Source of the DNA: Cryptomeria japonica
Lineage: Eukaryota > Streptophyta > Pinopsida > Cupressales > Cupressaceae
Length of the DNA stretch: 64,000 nt
Assembly (NCBI RefSeq): GCF_030272615.1
Contig: NC_081414.1
Span: forward strand, 525,200,137 to 525,264,136
Direction of reading: 5' to 3'
Shown here piece after piece: positions 11,028-21,930 of the stretch (positions are counted from its first letter, which is position 1; each line of letters starts with the position of its first letter). The translations under genes were made by a program, and so were the position numbers. The notes under the pieces are model-generated. The model made no database searches, was not told the DNA's origin, and was given only the letters and a program-made list of their open reading frames with translations.

Positions 11028-13874
11028 TTATGCAAAGGATGGGATTAAAGGGATCGAAGGATGGAAAATATGCATTGGATAATGGATAGGGAATTGGAAG
11101 AATTGGGCTTTAGCGGATGGAAATGTTGGCAAGATTGACATTGGCACACACCTTGAGGGGTGATGGACTGATGGAGGAAAAATGGATTTCAGATTGTGAG
11201 ATTTGGATGGAGGAATAGCTTGGGATTTTGAAACATAAGGGCCCAAAATGGAAGAAGGACGTGATGGAGGAACAAATTTGAGAGGTTTGGATGGAGGAAT
11301 AGCAATTTTGGATGCCAAGTTGGATTTTTCTTTTTGTGCTTCAAGAAGCTGCTTAGGGATCCACATGGTTTTTGATTTTTCATGCTTTTGTGGTTCCTTG
11401 GAGTGCATTGCTTGCACAAGGGATTTAGGAACCCATATATATTTTGACTTTTGTTTTTGATTTTTCTCAGTGGGCCTTTGTGGCCTTTTGGATATTTCTT
11501 TTTCTTTATAGATCATATTGTTCTTTTTTTTGACATGTCGATTATATTGGACATGTTGATCCTTGAATACATGTGGATTTCTAGACTTATGACTTTTATA
11601 CTTGGCATCCAAATTGCTTGGAGGGGGAAATGAATGCATTGATGGATATGAATGAAATGGAGTTCTTTTGGATGGATGGAATTTACTCAAGGATGTGTGC
11701 CTTTGCTAACCTTGCATAGAGGACAAAGGGATATAAGGACCTAAGATGGATGGAAGGTATGAAGGGGAAGGGATATGTTTTGATTTTGATGGAGGGATAC
11801 CAACGTCTTGAGAGTGAGTTGTGTAGACATGACCCTTAAGATCTTATTTGATATGGAGGGGTTCTTTCTCATGAAGGTCTACTCCTTTGCCTTTATGAAT
11901 ATCTTGACTTGTAGGATACTCTTTTCTTTTAGAAGAAGATGTGAGTCCATTAGGAGGTGGATATGATATGAGAGAAATAATGAGATCTTGAAGTGGATCG
12001 GATTGCACCAAAGTAGAAGAACCCATTATGCATGTCAAGGGTTCATGAACATCTTGCACTGACACGTTAGAATCATGAGGGGGATTAGGATCATGAGGGG
12101 GACTAGGATTGTGTAGTGGACATGGTTCAATGATAGGCTCTTCAAGAGATGGAATGGGAGAAATAATGGGATCATCAAAAGAAATGTGATCTTGGAGTGG
12201 ATATGATGGATTAGGACGTGGAGATGGAGGAACAAAAGGATCTTGTGGAGGATTTAAAGGAATAATTTGATCTTGACAAGGAGGAAGATCATTGGAATCC
12301 TCTTTAAAGGTGCTTTGCTCTTGACTTTCAATGGGATCATCATAAAGGATGGAAAGGATATCTTGATCTTTCTCAGGAAGTGGAATGTCAATGGGATTTG
12401 AAAGGACATTTTTTTCATGAAATGGAAGGGGATCGCTTGGGATTGGATGGATTGGGATATCTTGATCTTGCTCGGGGAATGGAGTGTCAATAGGACTTTG
12501 GATAGGATGGACAAGAATAGGGGAATCATCATGAGTGTCTGGGAACATGGGATCTTGGTCAACAATTGAATGGGATGATAAGGTTTCAGGATCTTGATCT
12601 TGATCTGTTTTAAGACACGTTTCTTCATGCTCTAAATTATCCTCTTGACATGAGGTTGGACTTTGGATATGCATGGGGGATTCGGACAAGGAATCAATGT
12701 TTTGGCATGAAGGAAATGCATTTTGAACATTTGTGATGGATTCTGGCAAGGAATCAATGCTTGAACATGAGGAAGAGGGACTTTGAATGGGGTCCTCTAA
12801 AATAGGTAATGGCAATAAAGTGCATGGTGGCATTGGGTCTAGTATTTCTGAAACATGACAAGGATGTGCTTCATGAATTGGATTATCGTGGCAATCAATT
12901 ATGGATAGCCCTTGGGTAATTGCATCCTTGGGTGTATTGTTTGATGAGGACAATATGGAAGGTTCCTGTGAAACTTCTAAAGGTGTAGGGATAGATGCCA
13001 CTGGAGAGTCAATTTGTTTGTGGGGGGATGAGGCATTGCTATACATAATTGTATTATCTTGATCTTCCTCAAAGAACTCACTTGGTAGTTTCCTTAAGAT
13101 CATTGCAATAAAGCCACCTTTCTTTCGAGGTTTTGGCATAGTTGTATCTGAAATTTGAACGTGTTTTTGGTTTGATGTCATGTTTTGATATTGGACTTGG
13201 TTCAATTGTTCTGACATGTTTGAAACTTGGCTTGGTTCATGTTGCAAGTTTTGTTTTTGAATTTGTGATTGTAGTTGTTGACATTGATATATTGATTGAA
13301 CTTGTTGATATTCCACCATTGGTTGAACCATTTGTTGACATTGTATAGTTGGTTGGACATATTGTTGAAATTGAACCATTGGTTGTATTGGTTGTATATG
13401 TTGAAATTGTTGAACAATTGGTTGTGATGGTTGAAAATCTAATTGATAGTGAACACCTTCTTGTTCTTGTTGTGGAGGCACATAATGTTGAAATTGATGT
13501 TGTCTCTTTTCTTGAAATTGTTTCATCATCTCTATTTGTGAGAGGAGAGCTAGTATGTCTGATCATTCAAGAAGAGATCTTACATCAATTGGCTCAATCT
13601 TTGGATTTCGACCTGGAAATTTTTGAAACATTTTGGACATTTGTGATCTATTCTTCTCAATGTTTTTCACTCTTTGTTCCAAAATCTCATTTTCTTGAGC
13701 TAGCTTCTCCTCTAGTTTTTGTATTTGGAGACTTGTTTCATCATAAAAAGTTTGATCAATGTTGCTTTGTTGTTGGGTTGGATATAATTGTGATTGCCTT
13801 GTCGGTTGATACATCAAACTTTGTTGCATCATTGGTGCTTGGAACCTTGTTTCAATAGACATGTCACTATGCAA
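11028..13874 (-). pseudogene. Element 2 sense ORF, ~949 codons, unknown protein
   Basis: One frame runs from ATG at 13,874 to the stop at 11,028-11,030 without any frameshift. It is interrupted only by TGA at 13,563-13,565, TAA at 11,844-11,846 and TAG near 11,707. In order: a short coiled coil (about residues 50-85, LQIQKLEEKLAQENEILEQR), a long Gln/Val/Met-rich stretch (120-230), an Asp/Pro/Ser/Ile-rich region (240-660), then a basic, Pro-rich tail. The tail contains a duplicated motif, KSKYIWVPKSLVQA and KSKTMWIPKQLLEA. It sits where gag would be, 2.1 kb after the primer-binding site. No CCHC knuckle, protease or polymerase motif is visible. It may be a divergent gag-like structural protein, but I do not recognise it. 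Confidence 0.65.
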
Positions 13875-15717
13875 TGTTTTTGGGATTTTTGATTTTAAAA
13901 GGATGATGTATGATATGCAACTAAATGCAAACTAAATAGATGAAAATGCAATCTATGGCAAGAATGCAACCTATGTTTTTGGTTGTTTTTTTCAAGATTT
14001 TGACAAACTTATGAATGCAATTCTAAGAAATGAGATCCTTAGGAAATTGAAATGATGTCTAGACCTCAAAGGAGAAAAGGACCAAGTGACAAAATGACAA
14101 AATGACAATGTCTCCCCTATATGCTTGGATACTAAGCTAGGTTTGACCAAATGACATTGATGACAAAAAGACAAAAGTTTGATAAGGTCTAGACTTCTTA
14201 ACAATGACTTAGGGTTGTATCAAAGATTTGCATTACTCAAGTATGACAAAACCTAGTTTTGACACTATATGCAAAGGGAAAATTACTATGCAAATGACCC
14301 TAATATGATATGATAATGACCTAAGCTTAATGAAGAGACCTAGGGTATGCAAATATGAATGTATGAAAATGGTATTACTCTAATGCAAGAGGACACATGC
14401 AAATGAATGACCCTTATTGATATGCAAAGGAGTATGACCTAGGTGAAACTTAACCTTGGTAATTGACAATGAATTTGCAAAATGCAAACCTAGGATGAAC
14501 CTAAATCTAAGTGACATGAATGTTGAGACAAGATTTTGAACAATGTTTGACAACCATGTTTGAAGGTGTTTTGAACTTTGTTGGATGAAATGTTCTTGGG
14601 TTTAACCTTGTTTTGAATCAATTTGTCTTGTTTTTTGAAATGAGACACAACTCAACTTTTGACAAATAAAGAAGACAAGATATTTCAACTTAGACTCAAG
14701 ACAATCATGCTCATTCACACATTTCTTATGGTAGGCAAGGACAATAGGTACTTGAGAGGTAGACTCGTTATGAGATTCAAGGAGAATACATAGATGCTTG
14801 ACCCCACGGGATCCCCTCCACAACACTCACTTCTCAGGGCAGCCAAGCATCAGTCCCCATGGAAATCTCCCCATGGTGAACTTAGTATCTCTTCCAAGTA
14901 TCCGAACTTGTCCTTCTCAAGCAACTAGAAGGATTTTTGGCCTCTAAATAGAAAGTGTTTAGTAAGGATTTCTGTTAAGTGTTACTCCTTGGTGTCATGC
15001 AAGTGTGATTGAGACATTAAGCCCACCAAGATACCAAACAAAAATGTAGTCACGCAAGTACAATTTAGACCATGAGGCCCTACTTAGATGTTGATATGAG
15101 AAAGAGTTCAAGGGTCATCACTTCCCAAGTAACTGCAATTCCCACGTAACCCTTCCTTCAAAGCTTTCGCCCATCAGGTATTTGTTTATAGTGAGTTAGA
15201 ATGCCAAGGTATTCTAGCTGTACTCACTTTGGGTCATTCCCTTCTCATGATTTGTCACTTGCTTGCAAAAGAAAATGGTCGGGAAGGCAGGCCCTCTAAA
15301 GGTAACACACAATCAAAAACATGAGCATGGTATTGAAGATCTGGATTTCTGATCACCCTAAGAAGGATGAGAGCATACTCTCCTACTCCAATGTCAAACT
15401 CAACAATCAAAGAAAACATACGTTCATTCCATCCTATTTAGAAATCATACTAGGTGCCTAAATATTAATTACAAACACAAAGTTTAGTTGTAATCCAAGG
15501 CAACCTGCAAAACCACCAAGTTAGAAGTTTGATATGTTTGATCTTTGACTATCGAACCTGCATAAAATTCATTAGTAGTTTCATCTTTGTCTTTGCCATG
15601 CGTAATGCCAAGATGCTGCACAAAGAATTAGTACCATAAAACCAAAAAGCAGAAACATAATGCAAAACAAATCAATTTGCAAGTAAAAACACCACTTTTT
15701 TTACCTCTGTTTCTGGC
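13875..15717 (-). other. Element 2 long 5' leader
   Basis: This is about 1.8 kb of leader between the motif array and the unknown ORF. It is rich in short ATG-containing and GACAAA words, with no frame longer than about 75 codons that looks real. Long leaders are common in plant gypsy elements and can hold packaging signals; none can be identified here. Confidence 0.45.
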
Positions 15718-15900
15718 CTTACACAGGCGCAGAATGCTTGACACAGGCACAGAATGCATTACACAAGCGCAAAATGCATTGCACAAGTGTAGGATTACTC
15801 ATACAGGCGCAGGATTGCTCACATAGGCGCATGATTGCCTACACAAGCGCAGGATTGCCTACACAGGCGCAGGATGCATTACACAAGCGCAGAAGTGTCT
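15718..15900 (-). repeat. GC-rich ~20-bp motif array beside the Element 2 5' LTR
   Basis: Nine or so copies of ACACAGGCGCAGGATTGCCT and variants in tandem, about 20 bp each, begin roughly 85 bp inside the primer-binding site. On the element's sense strand they read as TGCGCCTGTGTAGGC. The same words recur at 6,548-6,664 in the opposite orientation, so each of the two convergent genes has an array on its 5' side. Confidence 0.8.
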
Positions 15901-15983
15901 AGAAAGCTCTGAGGCACCCTGTTTCTTGATTTTTCACCTGCAAATCAGCTCAAAAGCACTCAAAAACATAGTTAAGGGGTTAA

Positions 15984-16002
15984 GTTCACGTCGGGTTCAC
16001 CA
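15984..16002 (-). promoter_or_regulatory. Element 2 primer-binding site
   Basis: The - strand reads TGGTGAACCCGACGTGAAC five bases inside the 5' LTR. It starts with TGG, pairing with a tRNA CCA end. I cannot name the tRNA. The same first 13 bases, with at most one change, stand beside LTR A (21,913-21,927) and LTR B (30,657-30,671). Confidence 0.8.
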
Positions 16003-16007
16003 ATTAA

Positions 16008-17392
16008 TGTAGCTAGGAAATTGGAAATCATCAAAGCAAGTATCAATATTAGTCATAGCTCAATCACGAAAACTCAAATGCATTGATCAATCCTAATTAC
16101 ATCCAATAGAGATATGAAAACAAGATATTCAAGATTGAAAAATTAAGCAAACCAAATGTAGACTTGAATGTCTCCTTCATGTGGCTCCATTGTCCTTCTT
16201 TCTTCTTCAAATAGCTTTGTTTGTGGATCTCACCTACAAGTGCATACACATGAGATGAAAGCAAGTAGACAAGATAGTAGTGCAAGAATACTCGAAGCGT
16301 GATTGATTCGACCAGGTAGGGATCTTGATTGAAGAAAATCATCCAATTTATAGACAAATTGGAGAAAAGATCAAATTAGCATGAAAGTGATTCAAATGGA
16401 AATTCAAATCAAGAATAGCGAAATTATGACATGTGTATGACAAATTGCTATGCAAGGATTTATGATGATTTATGACAATTTATGACAAATTTCTATGCAA
16501 GGATTTATGACAAGATTTTGAAATAGAAATACACATTTAGGAATTTAGGAGAAATTAGAAAATTAAGTTAGAAATAATGACTTGGAAATTAGGAAATTGA
16601 TGAAAATTAGGTAAATTAATTAATAATTTCTCATTCATTAATTAATTTACAAAAATAGAAGGAATTAATTAGCCAATTAAATAAATATTTAATTGTGACA
16701 AGAAGACTTAGGATAAATAAATAAATCATTTATCCTAAAGAGAAAATGGAGAGAAAATGACAAACAAGGTTAAATGAATAAATCATGAAACCCTAGAAGA
16801 TAAATTAGAAATGCAAGGACGACAATTAGGTCTTGATGTAAGATTGATTTGATGCCGATTCGATCATGATTTTGAATTGATAGATTATTTAATTGATAAA
16901 TGTGCCGATTAATGAGGAACAATGACAAATTGATCCAAATTGACGTGATTGAGAAAGACGACGATTGATGACAAATTGATCGCAAGACGACAAGATTGAA
17001 AATAACAATGATCGATGACAAATCGATCGCAAGATGACAAGATTGAAAATGACAATGATCAATGACAAATCGATCGCAAAATGACAAGATTGAAAAGAGG
17101 ACAAAACCCTAATTAGGATTGACGATGTCCAAAATGATGACAAATGAGCACGCACATTGATGCGACAGGATAAGATTGACCAAAATCATGACTAAAGATT
17201 GTTGTCGACAAGACCAAATTCAAGAGTGAGATAAATGAAGAATGCAGAAGAAGGACTCGATGCTCGCAAATGATAAAGACCAAGTGCGTGACATAGGAGA
17301 AATGTTAATGCGATGCAAAAACCCTAAAATAAGGCAATGCGCAAATGTTAAAGTATGACTCGGCAAGCGTTGACCATTTTTAGACGTCTACA
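16008..17392 (-). repeat. Element 2 5' LTR
   Basis: This is the partner of 4,639-6,023 at identical length. Transcription on the - strand would start within it. It carries the TATA-like word at 16,346-16,352, leaving about 1.0 kb of U3 upstream and about 0.34 kb downstream. Confidence 0.93.
16346..16352 (-). promoter_or_regulatory. Candidate TATA box, Element 2 5' LTR
   Basis: TATAAAT on the - strand, about 1,040 bp into the LTR, sits in a GC-balanced context and is preserved in the other LTR copy. It is the best TATA match in the LTR by eye; no start site can be placed. Confidence 0.4.
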
Positions 17393-17397
17393 GGTAT

Positions 17398-19047
17398 TTA
17401 ATCAACAATTTACATAAAAAATTTCTTGTAAATATCCAAGTGTAAAATTACACTATTTTCTATGCTCTCTCTATCATCAGTTGAAAGTGTATTGTATAGT
17501 TTGCTAATATTCTTCAACTTTCCATCCTTTGTTATTTCACTAAGGAGCTTATCTAGTGGAGAAATGTCCTAATTTACCTTTTTCTTCTTTGGAGTCAACT
17601 TCCTTGCTCGAGGCCTCACTGCCTGTTCCTTTTGTCTGGTTCTCCTAGGTGTGGGTGAGGGTACCGGTGAGGGTTTTCTTTTCCTTTCCACCCTTTTGAA
17701 TACTGCTGGTATATCACTCTCAGAAGAAGTTCCAACTGGTGAAAGATGAGCTTTCAGTTGAAGTCCTTCCAGCTCACTTTCCTTGATACCAATTTGTTTC
17801 AAAACATCTTCCTTAATTGCTTTTGCCTATCAGGTTCCTTTCTTCACAGTTTGTTCAACTTTCTCAACCCTTTTTCTTGACTGAATTCCACTTTCAATTG
17901 TTTCTGCATTTCCAAAGACTTTCTCAGTGGGTTCCTTTGGTTCTTCAAGGAGGGATTTTGCATAAGCTCCTATGATGTTATCATCTATTTCATAGCCCAT
18001 TTCAGTTACCTAGATAGTCCTAGGGACAACTGCCTCCATCCAGATTTCATCTTTCTTAATTACAAAACATATTTCCTTTTGATATTTATCCACAATTGCC
18101 TATGACAATCTTGTTCTAGTCTTCATTCGAGCTTTTAGTGCCTAAAAATGTTCATTTAAATTTTTCTCCTTGTTATCTCCCATGTTGTTTAGTGTATCAA
18201 AAAGTTGCTTTCCTACCGATATGTCAAAACCAAAATCTCTCCTACTAATACTAGATACTTGCTTAGTAATATACAACATTAAACATACAAGCAAATTTCC
18301 AAATCTAAAGGTTCCTTTCTTATCTCCCTTTATCGTCTTCAGATTGTCTATTAATTCATCTTTGAGCCATTCACACACATCTATTCTAGCATTGTTGTTA
18401 ACCATGTCATATGCACTTTTAATACATAGGCTAGATACTGAGTTTAACCTATTTGCATGTGTATCCTTGTAGCTTAAAATCATACTGAAAAATCTGACAT
18501 TGATATCCTTTACATCATTTACCCTTAGAGACCTTTTGTCAAATGTTGCACCGGTTAGGTTTATTACTGTGTCATTGGAGACCATTTTAGTTCTGTCAGG
18601 CCTGCTACCGGTGGAAGGTAACCCTGTTACTACCTTTATTGCTTCTTTGGTGATCTTATGAATTGAAACCAACCAAAATAATTTTCCATGCACTCTTCTT
18701 AGCAAAATCCTTATAATATCCTTGGGAAAATCTAGGACACTAAGGATTTCAGTAAAACCTAGGGTTTCCACTATCTTATGTTCTGGTTTGATATTTCCAG
18801 ATTCATCACAAATCACAGTCCGATACATGTTCTTGATTTCATCATCTCCTAATTCCTCTATATGACAATGTATGTATATCCTAGGGTCTTCAGCATATGC
18901 TACTCCCTTAGGAATTTGAGAAAATGCACCTAGGGTATCATCTTTCTTTGCTATTTCGGGAACAAGCTTGAATACGGGTCTAGGGTGCTTGATAACTTCA
19001 ATCATAGTAGGGTTTTCAATAAATGCAGGAGTGGATGAGGAAGCCAT
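17398..19047 (-). pseudogene. Element 1 accessory ORF, N-terminal part
   Basis: One frame of about 550 codons starts at the ATG at 19,047 (MASSSTPAFIENPTMIEV) and stays in frame to the Element 2 insertion. The first 301 codons are open. After TAG at 18,142-18,144 only nonsense codons break the frame: two TAGs between 18,000 and 18,100, a TGA-TAG pair near 17,827, TAG at 17,569-17,571 and two TAAs near the junction. The N-terminal region has a globular, mixed-charge look with FWLVSIHKITKEAIKVVTGL near residue 130. That pattern recalls accessory proteins common in plant LTR elements, but I cannot assign a family. A Lys/Arg/Pro-rich basic segment near 17,570-17,720 could bind nucleic acid. The gene continues at 4,633-2,942. 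Confidence 0.62.
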
Positions 19048-19465
19048 AGTTATAAATACCTCAATCTGCCTTTAGGATGAGTGCTTGGATGAACTGCTTC
19101 ACTTCTTCTCTAAGGATGCCTTGGCTCGGGAATTTTTGCGCTCTCGAAGATTTGAATGCTCGGTGAATGAAAAAGGAGCCAAAACACTTGCTTTGTAATG
19201 TTATTTTCTCCAACTACCATATTTAATGCTTGTTGGTTAAGTCACAACTTAACTCATCTACCGGTAAAGAAGTAATTTCAACTTCTTACCATCAACTGAA
19301 GGTATGTTAGCATGTTTTTTTCAGTTTGTTGCTAAACCCCCAAAGGATTTTCCTTCTGTTAGATGAAGAGTCTCCTACCGGTGGAGTGTTAATCTGTTCT
19401 ACCAGTGGAGGAGTATTCCCATCAACATTCTGATCTAACTTTCTGATCCATTGTTTTGAGAATTC
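19048..19465 (-). other. Spacer between gag-like region and accessory ORF
   Basis: This is about 420 bp with repeated CTACCGGTGGA-type words and no open frame of note. It may be a leader or splice region for the accessory ORF; no splice sites can be assigned. Confidence 0.35.
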
Positions 19466-20493
19466 TTACTTTACCTCTTCAACTTTTTCTTTACCTTTCA
19501 AACTAGGACCTTTGTTATTTGTCGGTGGGGTCTTGCTTCTACAAAATTTTGCAATATGTCCAATTTTGTTACAATCATAACAAGTAACATTTTTTTTCTG
19601 AATATCTTTCCCATATCCTATGCTAGTATGTGTTCTACATTGATTAGATAGATGTCCAAATCTTCTACAAACATAACATCTTACATTCATTATGCAGTTT
19701 TATGACTTATGGCCAATTTTGTTGCATTTAGAACATTGACCGGTGGGTGTAGTAGTGTTCTAATAATTTCTAGATCTACACTGATTTTTTCTATGACCAT
19801 ACTTGTTACAGTTAAAGCATTTCCCATTGAATTTGTAAGCATTAGGTTGTCTTACCAGTTTACTATGATCATGATTGTTTGCAGTACCAGAGCTTTCACC
19901 AACTTCAAAGCCAAGGCCATTTGTATCACCATTAGATTTCTAAATCTTTAGGATGTCAACAAATTCTTCTGAACTTTTCTTGAATTTCTCCTTGTGTTGA
20001 TTTGTAGCAGTCAATTCATTCTCCAAGATTCCTTTTTGTCTCATGAGTTCAGTTCTGTCATTTTGTCTATGCATCAAATCTATCTTTAACATATCATTTT
20101 CATGACTGAGTCTTGTGTTTTCATTTCCAACATCATTTAGTCATATATTGCATCTCATTCTTCATTTCCAGCATTATTTAGTCATATCTTGCATCTCATA
20201 GTCATATCTTGCATCTCATTCTTCATTGTACTGTTCTCTTGTCTCAATTTGTTTACCAGATCATTAAGAGTTTATTTTTCATCTTCATCATTCTGCATCT
20301 TTTCACAAAGTTATTTTCTTTTATTCCTTGCTATAGTGAAATTTTCTTGAAGTCCTCGAATAATATCTTGTGCAGCCTTCAAATCATCCTCAAGTTTGAT
20401 ATTCTTTACTTTTTCTACATCATAGTCTAAAAGAGTTGTTTCCAGTTGCTTTCTCAAATTTTCCATCTCTACTGGTGTCAAGATCTTCCTCAA
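19466..20493 (-). pseudogene. Element 1 gag-like protein: coiled coil plus four CCHC knuckles
   Basis: The likely start is the ATG at 20,493, 31 bases after the primer-binding site. The first 60 codons are open and strongly coiled-coil (MENLRKQLETTLLDYDVEK). Several stops and probably frame changes follow to about 19,830. From 19,819 one frame holds four zinc knuckles of the form C-x2-C-x4-H-x4-C: CFNCNKYGHRKNQC, CSKCNKIGHKS*NC (with a stop inside), CYVCRRFGHLSNQC and CYDCNKIGHIAKFC, ending at 19,466 in a Lys-rich tail. Such knuckles bind RNA in retroelement gag proteins. One or two per gag is usual, so four is notable. The knuckle CNKIGHIA also occurs in Element 7 gag, which supports a shared copia ancestry. 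Confidence 0.75.
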
Positions 20494-20523
20494 GTTGTTA
20501 GGCTTTTGAAAATAGAGGACCAG

Positions 20524-20535
20524 GCTCTGATACCA
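20524..20535 (-). promoter_or_regulatory. Element 1 primer-binding site (initiator-Met type)
   Basis: The - strand reads TGGTATCAGAGC, complementary to the 3' end of plant initiator tRNA-Met, two bases inside the LTR. Element 7 has the identical 12 bases at 63,827-63,838. Confidence 0.88.
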
Positions 20536-20537
20536 AT

Positions 20538-21326
20538 TGTTAGGATTCCCAAAGATACTGAGAGGGGGGGTGAATCAGTATCTGACCAGTATAATAATTT
20601 TCTTAACTTATAACAGAAAATCATATCAAAACTGTGTACCGATAAACCAAAAATAATGCAGTAAATAAGAATAGCAACCACAACATAAGAGACACACCAT
20701 AACACAATATTTTAATGAGGAAATCCAGTGTGGGAAATACCTCGGTGGGATTTGTGACCCACAATATTCACTTACTGGCCAATAAGAGAATATTATTGCT
20801 TACAATAGGGGCTTGCACATGCCGGAAGGCCAAGTGCCTAGAGCTCCTCAATTACAAAGAAGTCACACTGACTTACAAAATGGATTATACTAATCCAATG
20901 TCTTGTACTACTTTAGATCAACATCTGCTATGCTAGATTCAATACCGATTTAAGCTCTGCAATATACATAAACCCTTATCCCAATAATTTGCACATTCGG
21001 TCTGCTACCTTCTTTTCATACTTCGCATTTTTTCTTATCATAAATTATCTACAATGATCTCATACATATATGAGTCATATTACAATTCGCCAAGTTACCT
21101 TACAAAAGATTTTACAATTAAATACAAAATAAATTTAAACAAAATTCATGTCGGCCATGGTGTCAATGATCAATCTTTTTGGTGTCAGTGATCTATATGC
21201 CGGTGTAGAGTCTGTCGGTGCCAGTGCCTATATTTGCTTGCCAGTATCACATGATTGTAAGGTTGCCATAAATGACAATACCTTCAATCACCTACAATTT
21301 CTCATTGGAGTGTTCATTTTCCAATA
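20538..21326 (-). repeat. Element 1 5' LTR
   Basis: This 789-bp LTR pairs with 1,929-2,723. It ends CCTAACA on the - strand next to the primer-binding site, and its outer end TGTTGG has decayed to TATTGG. The motif GAGAGGGGGGGTGAATCAG lies at 20,560-20,578. Confidence 0.88.
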
Positions 21327-21331
21327 GTACC

Positions 21332-21686
21332 CTCCTGAGGAGAGTTCCAGTACTTGGTTTCTGCACTCATGATGTTTCAGACTGACTTTCTTATGGTCTT
21401 TGTATTGGCTTCACATATTCTGGGGGGCTGGGATTTTTTGTTGTATATGGGTTTGTCGGCCCTTATGGTTTCATTGGGGATATTTTGGGGCTGGTTGGTT
21501 TTTTCTTTGCATCTTCGACTGTAACTGGCTCTACTATTTTCCCATTGGGATTTTATGAGCTAGACTGGAGGTTTTCTTTGTTTGGTTCTTTCCTATTGGT
21601 GCTCTTTGAACCAGGTTGTATAAAAATTATAAATATTAATAAAAATAGTGGTTCTCCACTTTTATTAAAAAAAGAAGTAACCTCTT
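21332..21686 (+). mobile_element. LINE 3' end, continuation of 1-1,928
   Basis: T-rich sequence continues the LINE after Element 1 and ends with the signature AATATTAATAAAAATAGTGG, then CTCCACTTTTATTAAAAAAAG, a pattern typical of plant L1-type 3' ends. The following DNA (from about 21,687) is the leader of LTR A, so the LINE appears to have inserted there. The matching 5' target copy is outside the window. Confidence 0.65.
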
Positions 21687-21930
21687 AATTTTGTAAATTT
21701 TAATTGCAAATTGAACAAGACAATGAGGAAATTGAATTTGACAATCATAAGAAAATTTTCAGATCTAGGATAACCACAAGCAATTTTTACAAATCACAAG
21801 TTCTATGTTAAATTGAAAAACTAGGGTTTTGAATTATTTAACCACTAATTTTGTAGAAGGTGAAACTTGTAAATGATAAATATGCAATTTTGTTCAAAGG
21901 AAAGCATGCAAGATGTCGGGTTCACCAAAA
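21687..21930 (-). other. Leader of the LTR A element with primer-binding site
   Basis: This is internal sequence next to LTR A. It ends in the primer-binding site at 21,913-21,927 (TGGTGAACCCGACAT on the - strand, after a TTT spacer). It resembles the leader beside LTR B (30,420-30,674), with shared AGATCT and TTAGGTTTT-like words. The rest of this element is cut off by the LINE. Confidence 0.6.

Larger units (their letters stand above)
4639..17392 (-). mobile_element. Element 2: 12.75-kb non-autonomous LTR element with two convergent genes
   Basis: LTRs of 1,385 bp at both ends (4,639-6,023 and 16,008-17,392) are flanked by a perfect GGTAT duplication (4,634-4,638 and 17,393-17,397). The primer-binding site beside the right LTR and the polypurine tract AAAGAGGGGCAAAA beside the left one set the - orientation. 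I count roughly 26 differences between the LTRs by eye, mostly C/T or G/A, so about 98% identity and a recent insertion relative to its host. The 10-kb interior lacks any gag, protease, integrase or reverse transcriptase I can recognise. It has an antisense PMD gene (6,840-8,651) and a sense ORF (13,874-11,028) that point at each other across a T-rich minisatellite. Confidence 0.93.
1929..21326 (-). mobile_element. Element 1: non-autonomous LTR retrotransposon (gag-like, no pol)
   Basis: Direct repeats at 1,929-2,723 and 20,538-21,326 are LTRs, flanked by GTCCC (1,924-1,928) and GTACC (21,327-21,331), a target duplication with one mismatch. Orientation is fixed by an initiator-Met-type primer-binding site beside the right LTR and a polypurine tract beside the left one. 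Removing Element 2 leaves about 6.6 kb. The interior encodes a coiled-coil protein with four CCHC knuckles and then an unknown ORF of about 1,100 codons. No protease, integrase or reverse transcriptase is visible, so it must have used another element's enzymes. The copia-type Element 7 shares its termini and is the likely kind of helper. Confidence 0.85.

Noticed and set aside
12035-12628. Additional - strand frames inside the long Element 2 sense ORF
   Set aside because: They are shadow frames of the 13,874-11,028 reading frame.
13142-13858. Long + strand frames rich in Val, Leu and Phe
   Set aside because: They are antisense to the Gln-rich stretch of the Element 2 ORF; CAA/TTG runs keep the opposite strand open.
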